A stretch of 64,000 nucleotides of DNA from Cordia subcordata (lineage: Eukaryota; Streptophyta; Magnoliopsida; Boraginales; Cordiaceae), in the NCBI GenBank assembly GCA_028554755.1, contig JAPTOF010000010.1:3394001-3458000 (forward strand). Direction: 5' to 3'. Position numbers and translations under genes: made by a program. The notes below the pieces were generated by a model. The model ran no database searches. It was not told where the DNA came from and worked only from the letters and a program-made list of their open reading frames with translations. Positions within the stretch are counted from its first letter, which is position 1; each line of letters starts with the position of its first letter. Shown here piece after piece: positions 25,013 to 36,373 of this stretch.

Positions 25013-25447
25013 CTTTTGTCCGTCAAAAAGGCCAAGAAAGGGGAATCTTTCCCTCGGGTCATGATCGTGTAATTGCTGTCTCATCGGCTTAGCCTCCCTT
25101 GAACCAAAAGGAAAAAGGGCAAAAAAGGATCCAATCAGAAGATTTAAAAAAGGAGTTCCCTAATGACATTCTTTTGCAAACTGGAGAAGGAAACTAGAAA
25201 AGTATGCCTATAACTTCTCTTAGTTCTTCATCAGTTTGATCAATACGACCATTAGAATTCCCCACCTTGAAAACACAAATACAGCGCAAAACGAAAGCTT
25301 TCATTTTCCAGATTTTTTGCTCCCGTATACAAACATACGATGAATTTACACTTACGATGTCTCTCTCGTATGCCCACTGCGTGTTCAGATTCTATAATTT
25401 ACATCCAGTATAACATACATAAAAAGAATATAAACAAGATGAGATTC

Positions 25448-27550
25448 TTACTTCAGACTGTTAAACATGATTCGATTAATTTGGTCGATGCCAATATCAG
25501 ATATAGGCTCAATGGGCTGCTCATCACCATCAGTGGAGAGTGGATTGCTCAGAGGTTCTCTACTGAATTCATCTGCAGAAGAGACAACAAAACTCAAACA
25601 ATTTGACTAACATTGGATAAAGTGACATGTCACAACAAAGTTTCATAACCTACAGTTGTCTGCATAGCATACCATGTAAATGAATTCACTAAAGCCAGGG
25701 TAAAATCTACGAGGAAAGATAACTTACCAAACATTGTATCGAAAGAAGTTGGAGGAGGAGTAGACATGAAGTTGAGGCCAATATAGAATCCAATTGCCAA
25801 TATTACTGTCACCATCAGATACGCTGGCACAGCCAAAGCCCAGTACCTGAAATGGTAAATGATGACTGATTTAAGGCACAGGATTAACGATTCAACTTGT
25901 CGATCACCCACTTTCAAGACAGTAGCGAGTATTAGTTCATAGATCCTCAAGTTTCTCTCAGAAACATTTGATGGTTGTAATCCACCTTGTTTTTTCTAGA
26001 CAGCTAGAAATGCATGCAATAGCATATCACCAGAAAGTGGTTCCCAATTGCTTAGATCTTGCTCCATCAGCAACTTCTCCAGATGTTACTTCCATTTTTG
26101 TTCTCTTAAATAATATTTGGTGAATCTTAAAGATTTTGATTTCTTTAGGTATAAAAGACCTATTTGGATTGACTTTTTTTCAGGAAAAAGCACTTTTTTT
26201 CCTGAAAAAGTTACATTAAATTTGCAATAACTATCTGATTTGACTTTCAAAAAAGCTAAAACTCTTAAAAAAGCTCAAATACAGCTTTTTTTAGAAGCTG
26301 GAATTTTCAATTTCTCAAAAAAAACTGTTTTGCAAAAGCTGTTCAAAAAAGCGCTATTACAAAAAGCCAATCCAAACGGGCCCAAAGTCATTTGAAGCTA
26401 TGGAAACAGAGGTGCATATTACATGTCCTACTGGTCACAAGAAATCTACTTAATATTTCATAGATATATGAATTTCTGATCTTCTTCTACTAGCGAGTGT
26501 TTGAATTTCCTCATTAATTCAAGTCAATAAAGTGGACAGGTATGAGATAAACAGAGCTTGACACCAAGGAAACAAGAAGATACTGTCCTGACCTGCTTGG
26601 ATAATAATATATTCCAATTGAGCGCAACCAATGCTCCGGAACATATGCCCATATCATGAAAATAACTGCTCAAGCATAAGATACCAAGACTTATAAATTA
26701 AAAAATCTATACGCAACACTTCAAAGATCTAACTTCACTATATACACAGAAGAAACGATATTTATCGTCACAAACTATATAAAAAAAATTGATATACCTC
26801 CCATTGTTTCCACCATTACTTCTTTCCACCGCCCCCTTACACCCTTACCCCCATCCCCCATACACACAGACACTAAAATGTACCCTCTCTTTGCAACTAG
26901 TATGTCTTCCTCAAAACTTTGAACGGCTTATACAAGCCAATGAGCTTGACTCAGAAAAAAATTGAAAAATTTTCAATTCCAACTTTTAAAGATACAGATG
27001 ATGCTTGAATGCTTAAAGAAAATGATGATGGTTGACATTCTGGACGAGTAACTGACGGCACAGCTACTCCTACATCATAGATTGGCTCTGTATTGCAACA
27101 GGCACCAAAAACAAGATATAAGCCTTGAATCTCAGACAAAAATCATTTTGTCTGTGCATATGTAACATATATACTAGGAGTAATTCTCGAACCTCTTTTA
27201 ACTCTGCCCCAACGTCTGAAGAGCGTTCTCAACTGAAAATAAAATGCTCTTGTGACTAAACATACTTCTACCTTAACCAGCCCCAGAACTAAACAAGTTA
27301 AAAATTATACAGCCTTATGCAGCCATAATAAATGAAGTAAGAAGCAGCCTTGAAGAATCAGACCTGTAGCAACAACTGTAGTAATGGACCCAACGAAACC
27401 ATAAACTTCTGAAGGCTTGGGACCATGCTCGCCAGAAACACCAAATTCAGAAGGCTTGTCATCTGGATCTGGAACAGACACTGTTGCCCTCCTGTTCCTG
27501 GAAAAACTGAGAATCCTTCTTGGACTGTTGAGAGAAAAACGGTCCTCCAT
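25448..27550 (-). CDS. PIG-P, subunit P of the GPI-GlcNAc transferase, 4 coding exons
   Basis: Coding exons on the minus strand are 27550-27364, 26665-26593, 25846-25728 and 25572-25448, 504 nt and 167 residues. Phases agree and borders are GT-AG. Residues 49-113 form the PIG-P domain: two membrane segments (about 50-72, VYGFVGSITTVVAT then VIFMIWAYVP; and 88-113, YWALAVPAYLMVTVILAIGF) around the short loop with GIYYYPSRYW. The family works in the ER membrane complex that adds N-acetylglucosamine to phosphatidylinositol, the first step of GPI-anchor synthesis. The N-terminal 48 residues are basic and Ser-rich. Start choice: ATG at 27550; a GTG immediately upstream in frame is not a start. Intron 2 holds a MITE. 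A noncoding first exon probably lies near 29.1 kb. Confidence 0.9.
26156..26383. mobile_element. MITE inside PIG-P intron 2
   Basis: The ends are GACCTATTTGGATTGACTTT and AAAAGCCAATCCAAACGGGC. It is the same family as the elements at 8.1, 28.4 and 59.4 kb. It lies well inside the intron and does not touch the splice sites. Confidence 0.75.
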
Positions 27551-28401
27551 CACTTTATGATACAGAATTCCTGATGCAACCGCAGTTTATATGGAAAATT
27601 GAACAACAGATCCAGCAGGTCCTAGCTGCACCACTGCACAGTGCAAGAGATGAATGCACATTTATATATCTGCCACTGCAATTACATTGCTAATAAGACT
27701 AGGATCAATAGAGAACAATTTCAATAATAATTATCCTCCTGAGCAGTGTCTATTACCATATCATGCATAAATTAATTATACCTATATGGTGAAAAGTCTA
27801 ACAAATAATAGTTCACAACAATCAAAGGTTTGAATGAAATTCATTTAGCTTAACTGTGGGCTAGACATTCAAGTTGACACAAAAAACAGAAATCAACGGT
27901 GAACCACTAACAAGAAAAAAACATTTTCATTCAAGAACATAATAAATGTAAATGATAATTAAATCAAAGAAACAAAAGAAGCAATTACCAATATCTAGGT
28001 GCAAGTTATTCAATTGCAAACCAAGTCCTGAGTACACTTACGCTTAGCATGCAAATTAAAATAACCCTGGATTGCACACGGTTTTCTTTTCGTTCCACTT
28101 ATTCCTGTATCCCTTCATACTTGCTAAATTTTCCACTTTAAAATCTTCAGAAAAAATCACCGAGAGCAGAACCTATGTCAAATGAAGACTTTGGAACACT
28201 TTCACAACCCTCCAAAGCCCCACAATTTCCACTGCTCTCACTGCCAATCTTGAAGTTATCAAGAACACTGAACAAGTTGGGGAAGCTATTTCACCGCCAA
28301 AGGACTCTTTACATCTCTCTCAGGTCGCGGCTAGCTTTGCAACACACGATAGCTCAAGTCTAACAAGGATCAATGCACATACTTATCATGTACAGCACCA
28401 A

Positions 28402-28633
28402 GGGCCAGTTTGAATTGGATTTTTTCATGAAAAAGCACATTTTTTTCCTGAAAAATGCTCATCTTTTTGCAATAAGCAATTGGATTGATTTCAAAAGGGG
28501 GGAAAAAAAAAGAGAAAAGAAACCTGAATTCAGCTTTTTTCGGAAAGTAGAAATTTCAGCTTTTTAAAGAAGCACCTTTCGTAAAAATTACAAGAAAAAA
28601 TGATTTCGAGAAAAGCCAATCCAAATGAGGCCC
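28402..28633. mobile_element. MITE in the PIG-P leader intron
   Basis: The ends are GGGCCAGTTTGAATTGGATT and AAAGCCAATCCAAATGAGGC, with an A/T-rich centre. It is a family member of the MITE in PIG-P intron 2, so the same gene has taken two copies. Confidence 0.72.
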
Positions 28634-29069
28634 AAGAAATGAAAATTAAATTACGCGAAAAACCACTTTCTCTTGCTGCATAAAATTGAAGCAAAACAGG
28701 TCCAATCCTTTCTCAAATCCTGATCATAGCGGAGTTTAATGCACACATCAAAACAGCAACTTTGGTAAGACAAAATATAAACATGAATTACACCAACATT
28801 TTGAATCTTGTTCATAATAATGCCAAATAAAATTAAGTGATCACTCAATGAAAACAACCATAAGATTCCCAAAAAAAGATGAAAATAAAATAAACTGAAA
28901 AAGAGCATTAGTGGGTCAAAACAAATTTACAAGATTTAGTAGTTCTAATTTGAATTTCATTTTTCTTTTAATTAACAAATTGCATAAGATGATGATATGA
29001 TATCTTGAAAACTCAGAAAAATAAACGAACACAGAAAATAGAAAAGAAAAAGGTTATTTTGATGCTTAC

Positions 29070-29165
29070 CTTTGTGGGTTCGGTAAGAGTAAGCGCGACC
29101 TTGCTAGTGCTTTCGCTATTGGAGAGTTGGGTGTGTTGTGTTGTGTTTGTGTTTTTAGAGAAAAT
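29070..29165 (-). other. probable noncoding first exon of PIG-P
   Basis: On the minus strand a sequence ending ACCCACAAAG is followed by a good donor GTAAGC at 29069-29064. A matching acceptor (TTGCATCAG) lies about 30 nt before the PIG-P ATG. This would give a 5' untranslated-region intron of about 1.5 kb. The evidence is splice-site shape only; an RNA read would settle it. Confidence 0.4.
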
Positions 29166-29169
29166 GAGA

Positions 29170-30366
29170 ATAGGTTTCAATATTTTTTAATTTTTTCCCC
29201 CATTTCTCTATTTTCTTTCTCCAGGATTTGTCATGCAAAAGATATAGGAAAAAGGCAAACTTGTTTATTTAATTTTTCTGTTTATTTAATCTGAGTATTA
29301 ATCTTAAATAGAGGTAATCAACAATTAAAGTGGATCCAATTCACTAGACAAAAGTGATGGTAATTTTTTTTTTTTTTTGGGTTTACCGCGTTAAGTGGTG
29401 GCGGACGCTTTTAAATAGGTCCAAGCGACACAAAATTTTACTTCTATTTAAACCATACGATTACGAAACACACACTTTTCAAAGTCCTTATATTGAATTT
29501 CTTAGAATTACCATCTCATTTAAAAGTTTTAAGCTTTTAAAAAAGATATTAATCTCTTATAGTTAACAATATTAGCTTTGTTCTATGGCTTTGCAAGTAA
29601 ATTCATTAAAGGAGAGACATTTTGTGTCAGAACTATGGTGTCTTGAACTTATTTTTGCTTCAAAATAAGTCCAGGCTGTGTAATTGGACTGTTTTTTGTG
29701 GGTGACGGTTCGAGAGAATTGAAAGTTGACGTTAAAAAATGAGACAGTATCCCAATAATAAAGACCCTCTCCTCTACACGGCTCTCTCCCCAATGAAATA
29801 TTGGTGAGAAACCTAACACCTGCAATTGAGAAGAAGAATTGTTTGACTCAAAAACGTTGTGATTTGCCAACTAATCAGCACAGCCAATTCACTTCAGCAT
29901 TCAGAATGGCGTAATGTCTTTCATTTTATCCAACTTCTCCTGCAACCCAAACTGATTTTTATGTTTTATGGTCTATCGTTTACTAGGGGACCTCTGCCTA
30001 TGGTGAGCAACTGCCCATTGAGCCTTTCTCTGATAAACTAACAGCATTATGTTTAACAGTCTGAAATAAGAAAACAACTCTTGCTTATTTCTTTTGCTGC
30101 TTGTCATACTGGAGATACATTAGGACATGCTTTGGGGTGTGAGGTAGAGAAAGAGAGTAATCCCAACTAAAAATTCACGATGAACATGCAATTTTAATTT
30201 CAAATCCATACATCGGAAGTTCCATATTCCGAATTACTACTTTAACAAACAAATCACATTTTACAGTCCATAAGACTACAGAAGAGTACTACAAATCTGA
30301 AACTTTCAGCATGCCACTTAGTCTAGCTGTGTACAATTGCATTACATATAAAATCATTTCAGGCCT
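29170..30366. other. intergenic region between PIG-P and ELIP
   Basis: No gene is recognised. Short frames on the minus strand near 29.6-29.9 kb do not resemble known proteins. The last 250 bp probably include the ELIP 3' untranslated region. Confidence 0.4.
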
Positions 30367-31518
30367 CTATACCAAGGCACCCCCTTTGAGATACTCAGTG
30401 AAAGCCAATGCAATCAAACCCAACATGGCGAATCTGCCATTCCAAATCTCAGCATCAGATGTCATCAACCCATCTGATTTTGATTCAGGGCTCACACCTT
30501 TGAAGAGTGGAACCAAAGATGCCAATGATAGCACCACACTTGTCCCCAAGAACCATGGGATCCCACCGTTGGATAACTGGGCAAATAGATCCTGCCCGTT
30601 GGCTAGCTCTACACCAATGGCTGTGACGAAACCTATCATTGCAAGCCTGCCGTTGATCCTCTCGGGTCCGGGCCCACTGAAGGCAAAGATGTCTGTAAAG
30701 CCTGTCTTAGCCTTTGGCGCCTGCATGGAGTATAACTGTGTTAGATACATTAATTATTATTATTATTATTCAGAAGGTAAAGTCTTAGACTTTACACAAT
30801 CTTGTGATTAACTAATTACAATCTCATAGAAGTACTTTGCAAACATTTTTTCTTTTTTCTTTTTCGTTCAGTTTTGGGGCCCCTAAGTCATAAGTAGAGA
30901 TTGATCCTAGTATTGGGCCAGGATACAAAAAGAAAAATCTTTCCAACAAATGCACTTTTCAAAAATCAAATGTGTTTCCTTCTCCCAATGGAGATAAGAA
31001 TGCTACAATCTCAATCAATATCTTATTGGTACTTTGTTATACATTTTGTTATGAAACGAGCTCAAATATTCTCAGAATCTGAAGTTTAATTTTTCCCTGT
31101 CTGCTTTCTTTAGGGTAACTAGATATGATCAAGAAAGATTTTCAAACCTTTGGCTTAGGGGGAGGGCTTGGGTTGATGGGTTGAGTAGTAGTAGCCTTGG
31201 GTGCATCAGCATCAGTGCCTGATTTCTCCTTCTCTTGATCCTGCAAAGTACTTCATAAACTCAGCTACAAAACCTTTACCATAACATAGTAACATGCACC
31301 TGATATTCACTCTACAAATAAACACAAACTAAAACATAATGTTATAATATTACGAGAGATCAAGATCTGAATGAACTAACCTCAGCCATGCTCCTCACCC
31401 TGAAGCTAACCCTCTTCGCCGAACATGGTACATAATAAACTGAAGGTGTAAACTTGTTGAGGCTTGCCCTGTTAAACGGACTTGCCAACAGTGCTTGCAT
31501 GGTAGCTGAAGCAGCCAT
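30367..31518 (-). CDS. early light-induced protein (ELIP), chloroplast, 3 exons
   Basis: Exons on the minus strand are 31518-31381, 31240-31148 and 30720-30367, all phase 0, giving 194 residues. Residues 1 to about 43 are a Ser/Arg-rich chloroplast transit peptide (MAASATMQALLASPFNRASL). A Pro/Thr-rich linker follows. Three thylakoid membrane helices come next: 97-115 with the chlorophyll-binding signature ERINGRLAMIG, 132-150, and 168-187 with the matching EIWNGRFAMLG. ELIPs are members of the LHC superfamily that accumulate transiently under high light or greening and are thought to bind free chlorophyll and protect against photooxidation. Length and exon layout are typical for plants. The promoter just upstream has ACGT-core elements, consistent with light or ABA control. 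Confidence 0.95.
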
Positions 31519-31669
31519 GATTATATATAACTATATCCTATTCTATGCTATTAAACACTAAGGAAAAATATACTAAAGATTTTGCAGATACCAAGATCAG
31601 TGGAGAGCTTGCAAATGCTATTACAAAGTCACTTGACTGCATACAGCAATTAAGGTTCTGAGTATTGGT

Positions 31670-31676
31670 TTTTATA
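31670..31676 (-). promoter_or_regulatory. TATA box of ELIP
   Basis: TATAAAA on the minus strand lies 152 bp before the ELIP ATG, implying a leader of roughly 120 nt. Confidence 0.6.
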
Positions 31677-31713
31677 GAGGTTGGTGGTGAACAAAGGTGG
31701 TGGATATTTTGAG

Positions 31714-31762
31714 GTCCACGTATGTTGCAATACTACTTTTGGTGATACATAGTAACGTGGAC
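31714..31762 (-). promoter_or_regulatory. inverted pair of ACGT (G-box/ABRE-like) elements upstream of ELIP
   Basis: GTCCACGT at 31714-31721 and its exact reverse complement ACGTGGAC at 31755-31762 lie 38-92 bp upstream of the TATA box. ACGT cores are bound by bZIP factors such as HY5 and ABFs, which are known regulators of ELIP genes. The symmetric pairing is seen directly; the factor is inferred. Confidence 0.6.
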
Positions 31763-31908
31763 TCATGTGGCCACACAAATGAATGAAGTGGGTGAAAATC
31801 AACCAGACATCAAAGTGAAGTGTGAGGCCAAGATAGTTCTAGGTGGTTGGAGAAGCCGTAAGTACAACGTTGTGAGGCAACAATTTTATTATGAAAAAGT
31901 ATTTCTTT

Positions 31909-32961
31909 CACTACTAGAAATAAGATCAGTTACTATAAGTTAAGTTTCGTGGTCGATTGAAAAATAACGGTCGCAAAATATATGGTCAATAAATTAATAG
32001 TTGAGGCAAAAACCTTGAATCGATAGTTGATTGTTAATTTACTTAGGACTTATTCAGTAAATTTAGCTATTAGAGTAGTTAATTATTGTTTGAGTAGATA
32101 ATAGCTGTTTGAGTAGCGAATAGTTATTGTATTTTAGCTGTTAGCAGATAACTGTTTAACTAGCTGATTAAACAAAATGTGTTCGGTAAAATTAGCTGTT
32201 AGATTAGCTGATAAATGTTAAATGATGTAAAAGAATATTGATATCATGTTATTATTATTATTATTGTTATTATGATAATTGTAATTACTATTACTATTAT
32301 AGGAATAAGATAACGTATTTTATAATTAGGTATTTATTTTCGTAATCATATTTTAATATTAAAATATAACTAATTTTTTGATAAAATATTTGTAACAATA
32401 TTACAAAAATTAATTTTAATAGATTTAAAACTATTTCGTAAAAAAAAAGTATAAATAAAACTTATGCTTTTAGTAATGTTGATTATATAGAAATTGAAAT
32501 TTATTTTTATATTATTTCTTATTTATATTTGTAAAAGAAAAGGTAAAAATATAGAGTGAGATTGGAGAAAAAAATAGGAAAATCAAAAAATACAAAAAGA
32601 GTAGAATTGCCCCCAAAAAAAAAAAAGCTAAAAGCTACCTGAAACGTTAAAATTTTTAGCTTTTGAGAAATGCTAGTTGAAACGCTAAAAGATACTTAAA
32701 AAATTACTTGAAACGCTAGTTTACCGAACAGCAATAATTTAGCAAAATAGTGTTTTGACCAGTCAAAACGCTAAACGCTACTTAAAAAATTATTGCCGAA
32801 CACGCACTAAAAAACAATCACTAAAAGTAAAACCAAACAAATTTAAGTTGAGAATAAGAAATCGGCCACTAAATATAATAATTTGTGACAGTATTTAGCA
32901 GCTAGTTTTCCAATTCAGAGGCCAATTCAGACGATAGCTAAAAACATGTTTTCTAGCAGTG
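31909..32961. mobile_element. non-autonomous CACTA-type element with TTT target duplication
   Basis: The element starts CACTACTAGAAA and ends TTTCTAGCAGTG, the terminal inverted repeats of plant CACTA (En/Spm) elements. The 3-bp flanks TTT at 31906-31908 and TTT at 32962-32964 match the 3-bp target duplication expected for this superfamily. Subterminal blocks (GTGGTCGATTG, GGTCGCAAAATA) are typical of such elements. No transposase is present. It sits about 230 bp upstream of the ELIP TATA box. Confidence 0.8.
32041..32812. mobile_element. second TIR element nested within the CACTA element
   Basis: The ends GGACTTATTCAGTAAATTTA and AATTATTGCCGAACACGCAC are imperfect inverted repeats. Internal repeats of TTAGCTGTTAGATTAGCTG and of ACGCTAAAAGMTACTT show further inverted structure. 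The unit lies wholly inside the CACTA element. Boundaries are approximate. Confidence 0.55.
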
Positions 32962-32964
32962 TTT

Positions 32965-33983
32965 CTAAAATAAGCGCTTCTTCTTCATAGTAAATATTTA
33001 ATTTAACTCTTAAAAAATTAAAATTCTTATGAACTCTCAAATTTAACTCTTTCAAAAAAAATAAAAAATTTTAACTTTTTAAAAAAATACCTAAATTATA
33101 AAAAAATTACTTTTAAAAAAAAACCAATTTAAATGATCCTTGAGTGGTCACTATCTCCATAAAACGCCAAGATTTCGTATTCAGAATTTGGTGGAGAACT
33201 TTACTTTTGCTCACGTGCCCCTTTCATTTATTGGGATGGCAAGTTGGAATCCGCCATTTATTTGGATTTAATGTAAGGATCCGGAAGTTTCATGGTAATG
33301 AAATTGGTATATATTAAGTTGCGGGTATTATATGGAAATAATGTGAACGGAGGATGAATAATAATTTAACAGTTAGAAAGTTAATGCGTGTATTATTTTG
33401 ACTGCCCAACATATTATGAGATTTGTCAATTTTTGGAATTTTTTGCGATTAATGATGTCCCAAGTCCATTTGCAACTTTTTTCGAAAAAAATTATCGTTT
33501 AATTGGTCTAAACTTTTCTTGGGGAAACAATTAAATGAATAAAAATAAGGATCGTGATAGTAAGCATAAATAATGCTTAATGGGGTGTCGTACTTCTTGA
33601 TAACCGCGTATGCAGTATGAAGTTAGTGGAGTTTGCAATTCAATTCTATTGATTTTTACTCATCCTTAACTAAAAATAAGCACATATCCCTTGCAGTTAT
33701 ACAAGTTGACTCATGAATTTAATATTATGTCCGATGCTTATGGTACTGAAACTAGCTAACTGGTTTTGCTTTTCAAAGCTCTCTTCATTTTGCATTCAAT
33801 GCAGCAATTGCTTGTCCTTGCACTGCTCCATTGCCAAGAGCTTGATTACCATTAGTGAGATTGAAAGAGAGTACATCAACAATCAAACATTCAGAAACAT
33901 TCACATGAATACTTGTTTAATGAAAGAACAAACAATGGCATATTATAGCCAATCTTGAAGTGTCACCTTCAAATTTTACATAA
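32965..33983. other. intergenic, degraded MITE-like DNA then unassigned sequence
   Basis: The first 150 bp resemble a worn MITE ending in CCAATTTAAATGATCCTTGAG. The rest shows no supported gene. The final part is the 3' flank of the aldo-keto reductase pseudogene. Confidence 0.4.
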
Positions 33984-36373
33984 TCAATGGGTTCCTGATT
34001 TTGGAGGGGTGTTTGCATATTTCCAGGAGTACTTGGAAAAGTTATCTCCTTCTCTATCACCAGCCACTTCATCTGAGGGAACGGCTTCAGAAATTGCTTC
34101 CAAATCCTTTTCGGTCAGCTTCACAGTCACAGATCTGATGTTGTTGTCGAGGTTCCTTAGCTTGGTTGCTCCTGTAAAGTTTCAGAGTGAAGACAAGACT
34201 ATTTAGCTGGTGGAAAGTTCTAATCGTGTTACTATTGAGGTTAATAGTCAGAGTAGAAACAATTTCTCTACCTACAAAGCTTAATTACAGTGTACTTATA
34301 AGTCACTAGTCATTCAGCATGTTGAAATGAAACCTCAGAAACTGGAAAGTATCTGCTACAGTTTTTGAGCTTACCAGGAATTGGGACAACATCATCGCGC
34401 TGATGAAGAAGCCAAGCCAAAGCTAGTTGAGAAGCCGTGCAGGCGTGCTTGTCAGCGAGTTCTGCTATACGATTGCAAAGAATTTTATTCTTTTCTAGAT
34501 TTTCCCCAACATAACGCGGAATCAGGTTCTGCGATTATTGACTCTCTGGAGACACTTTCTCTACAACTGCTTTCCCACCGAAGAAACCGTGACCAAGAGG
34601 ACTGTATGCCACAATTCCAATACCAAGGTCTCTGCAGGAATATAGCAAGCTCGGTAAGTACTAGAAGACCATGAATACGGGAACTATCGATCTGTAATTA
34701 CTCCGAGAGAAATGAACTATTTTGCTCAATGTTACAGACCTGCAAAGGGGAATAATGTCCTGTTCCATCTCCCGAGTCCACAAAGAGTACTCCATTTGCA
34801 CGGCAGTAATCGGGTGAACAAAATGCGCTCTTCTTATTGTGTCTGCATTAGCTTCCGAGAGCCCTATATATTTCACCTTCCCTTCCTCCACTAGCTTCTT
34901 GAGTTCTCCCACCTACCTTGGTTTAGAACCCAAATCAGCAACGAAGAATCCAAAGTTTTCATGCTGTCAGAAGCAAATTTATGGCTGATTCATCAGAAAA
35001 TGTCAAAAAAATGGAAGCATGGTTCTTACAGTGTCCTCTATTGGTACTGAAGTATCCACGCGGTGCTGATAATACAGATCAATATAATCGACATCAAGCC
35101 TCTTAAGGCTACCCTCACAGCATGCTCTCACATACTCTGGTTTACCATTGACGCCAAATTTACCTTCTCCTAACACGGTCACTCCAAACTTTGTCGCCAG
35201 CTGAACTTTTTCTCTGGGAAGGTTCTTTAGAGCCTGACGAAAAACAAAGATTGCAGTGCATATTGATGTAAAGAACATGACTTTTCCCAGTAGATACTCA
35301 TATATGCAATCAAAAGTTCAGTTCTGAAACTATATACTTGCCTTTCCAACCATGATCTCATTGTCATGGTATCCGTATAAATCGGATGTGTCGAAGAAAG
35401 TGATGCCCCTCTCAAAAGCTGCTTTGATCATGGCACATCCTTCTTCATGTGAAAGGGGGTGTTATATATCCCAGAAAGTCCGGCACATCCGAAGCCCAAT
35501 CTTGATACCTGCAGACCAGAAAGGAAAATGTACCGAGAAATATATACATATTACACCAGATCAACTTTTGCTTTGGCATCAACATGCTCAGAATATGTTC
35601 TCATTCGATTATAGACATAAGCTCCTTAGCTGTCATGCCAAACTATCATTTAGTCATAAATGAAGTCTGAGGAGGATCTTCCTTGTATGTTCTAGTGCGA
35701 CTAAAAACTCACAATTTAACACTTTCGGGTCCCTCATTACTAATGGAATTCAAATGATATCTAGATTGATCAGAAGGTCATTTTAGTTTGCTAGAATCCG
35801 TTATTTGAATGAAACTAGATCTTGTTGAATCATATTGAATATTTGATGTATACGAATAACTCTTTTAGCGGGGGCTAAGATGATTGAGGTATAAGATGAT
35901 TGGGTTATATAACCCTACACCCTAACGAATCCATCCGCCCTTGAATACAGTAGCAATCTGATGAAGTAAAGAAAATTAATGCCGATTTTGTTGTTTCAAA
36001 CATTTCATTATGCTACATTAAAGAGTGATGATGCAACTAAAACTGCATAACCCCAAATCCAACTTTGCTAATGTTTTCCAGCAATCAAATACCACATGAG
36101 ACCCTTAAAACAACTTCTCTTTGATACAAAAACTTGCTAACTATGAATCTATAAGCAAACTGAAAGTAAGATTAACTTAAATTTAACTTCATAACATGCA
36201 CAATTAACTCAACCATAGAATAATTAACAAGAAAACTTCATTTTTTTCCCCTCTTTTTGCTAAGAAGGTAAATTTCATGAGGTGTAATTCAAGAAAATGC
36301 TAGTTTCAGTTACCTCCAGTCCCTGCGAACCGAGTCTGACTCTTGGCATTTGGATTTCTTCAATTGCTTCCAT
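33984..36373 (-). pseudogene. aldo-keto reductase (AKR13/perakine reductase-like), broken, 6 exons
   Basis: Six exons on the minus strand match the plant family: 36373-36314 (MEAIEEIQMPRVRLGSQGLE), 35508-35342, 35233-35030 ([24 protein letters not shown]), 34912-34740 ([16 protein letters not shown]), 34631-34375 (GIGIVAYSPLGHGFFGG) and 34171-33984 (ending YANTPPKSGTH). Exon 2 is 167 nt between two phase-0 borders, one base short; the loss falls in a C-run near 35455 and shifts the frame. Exon 5 has an in-frame TAA at 34537-34535, just after GKAVVEKVSPESQ. Otherwise the Asp, Tyr, Lys and His catalytic positions are present in their expected contexts. Intron 2 uses a GC donor (AAG|GCAAGT). Two independent lesions argue for a recent pseudogene rather than one sequencing error. 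Confidence 0.85.

Noticed and set aside
30311..30811. 166-codon open frame on + across the ELIP last exon
   Set aside because: It is antisense to a clearly recognised ELIP exon and is a by-product of its codon pattern.
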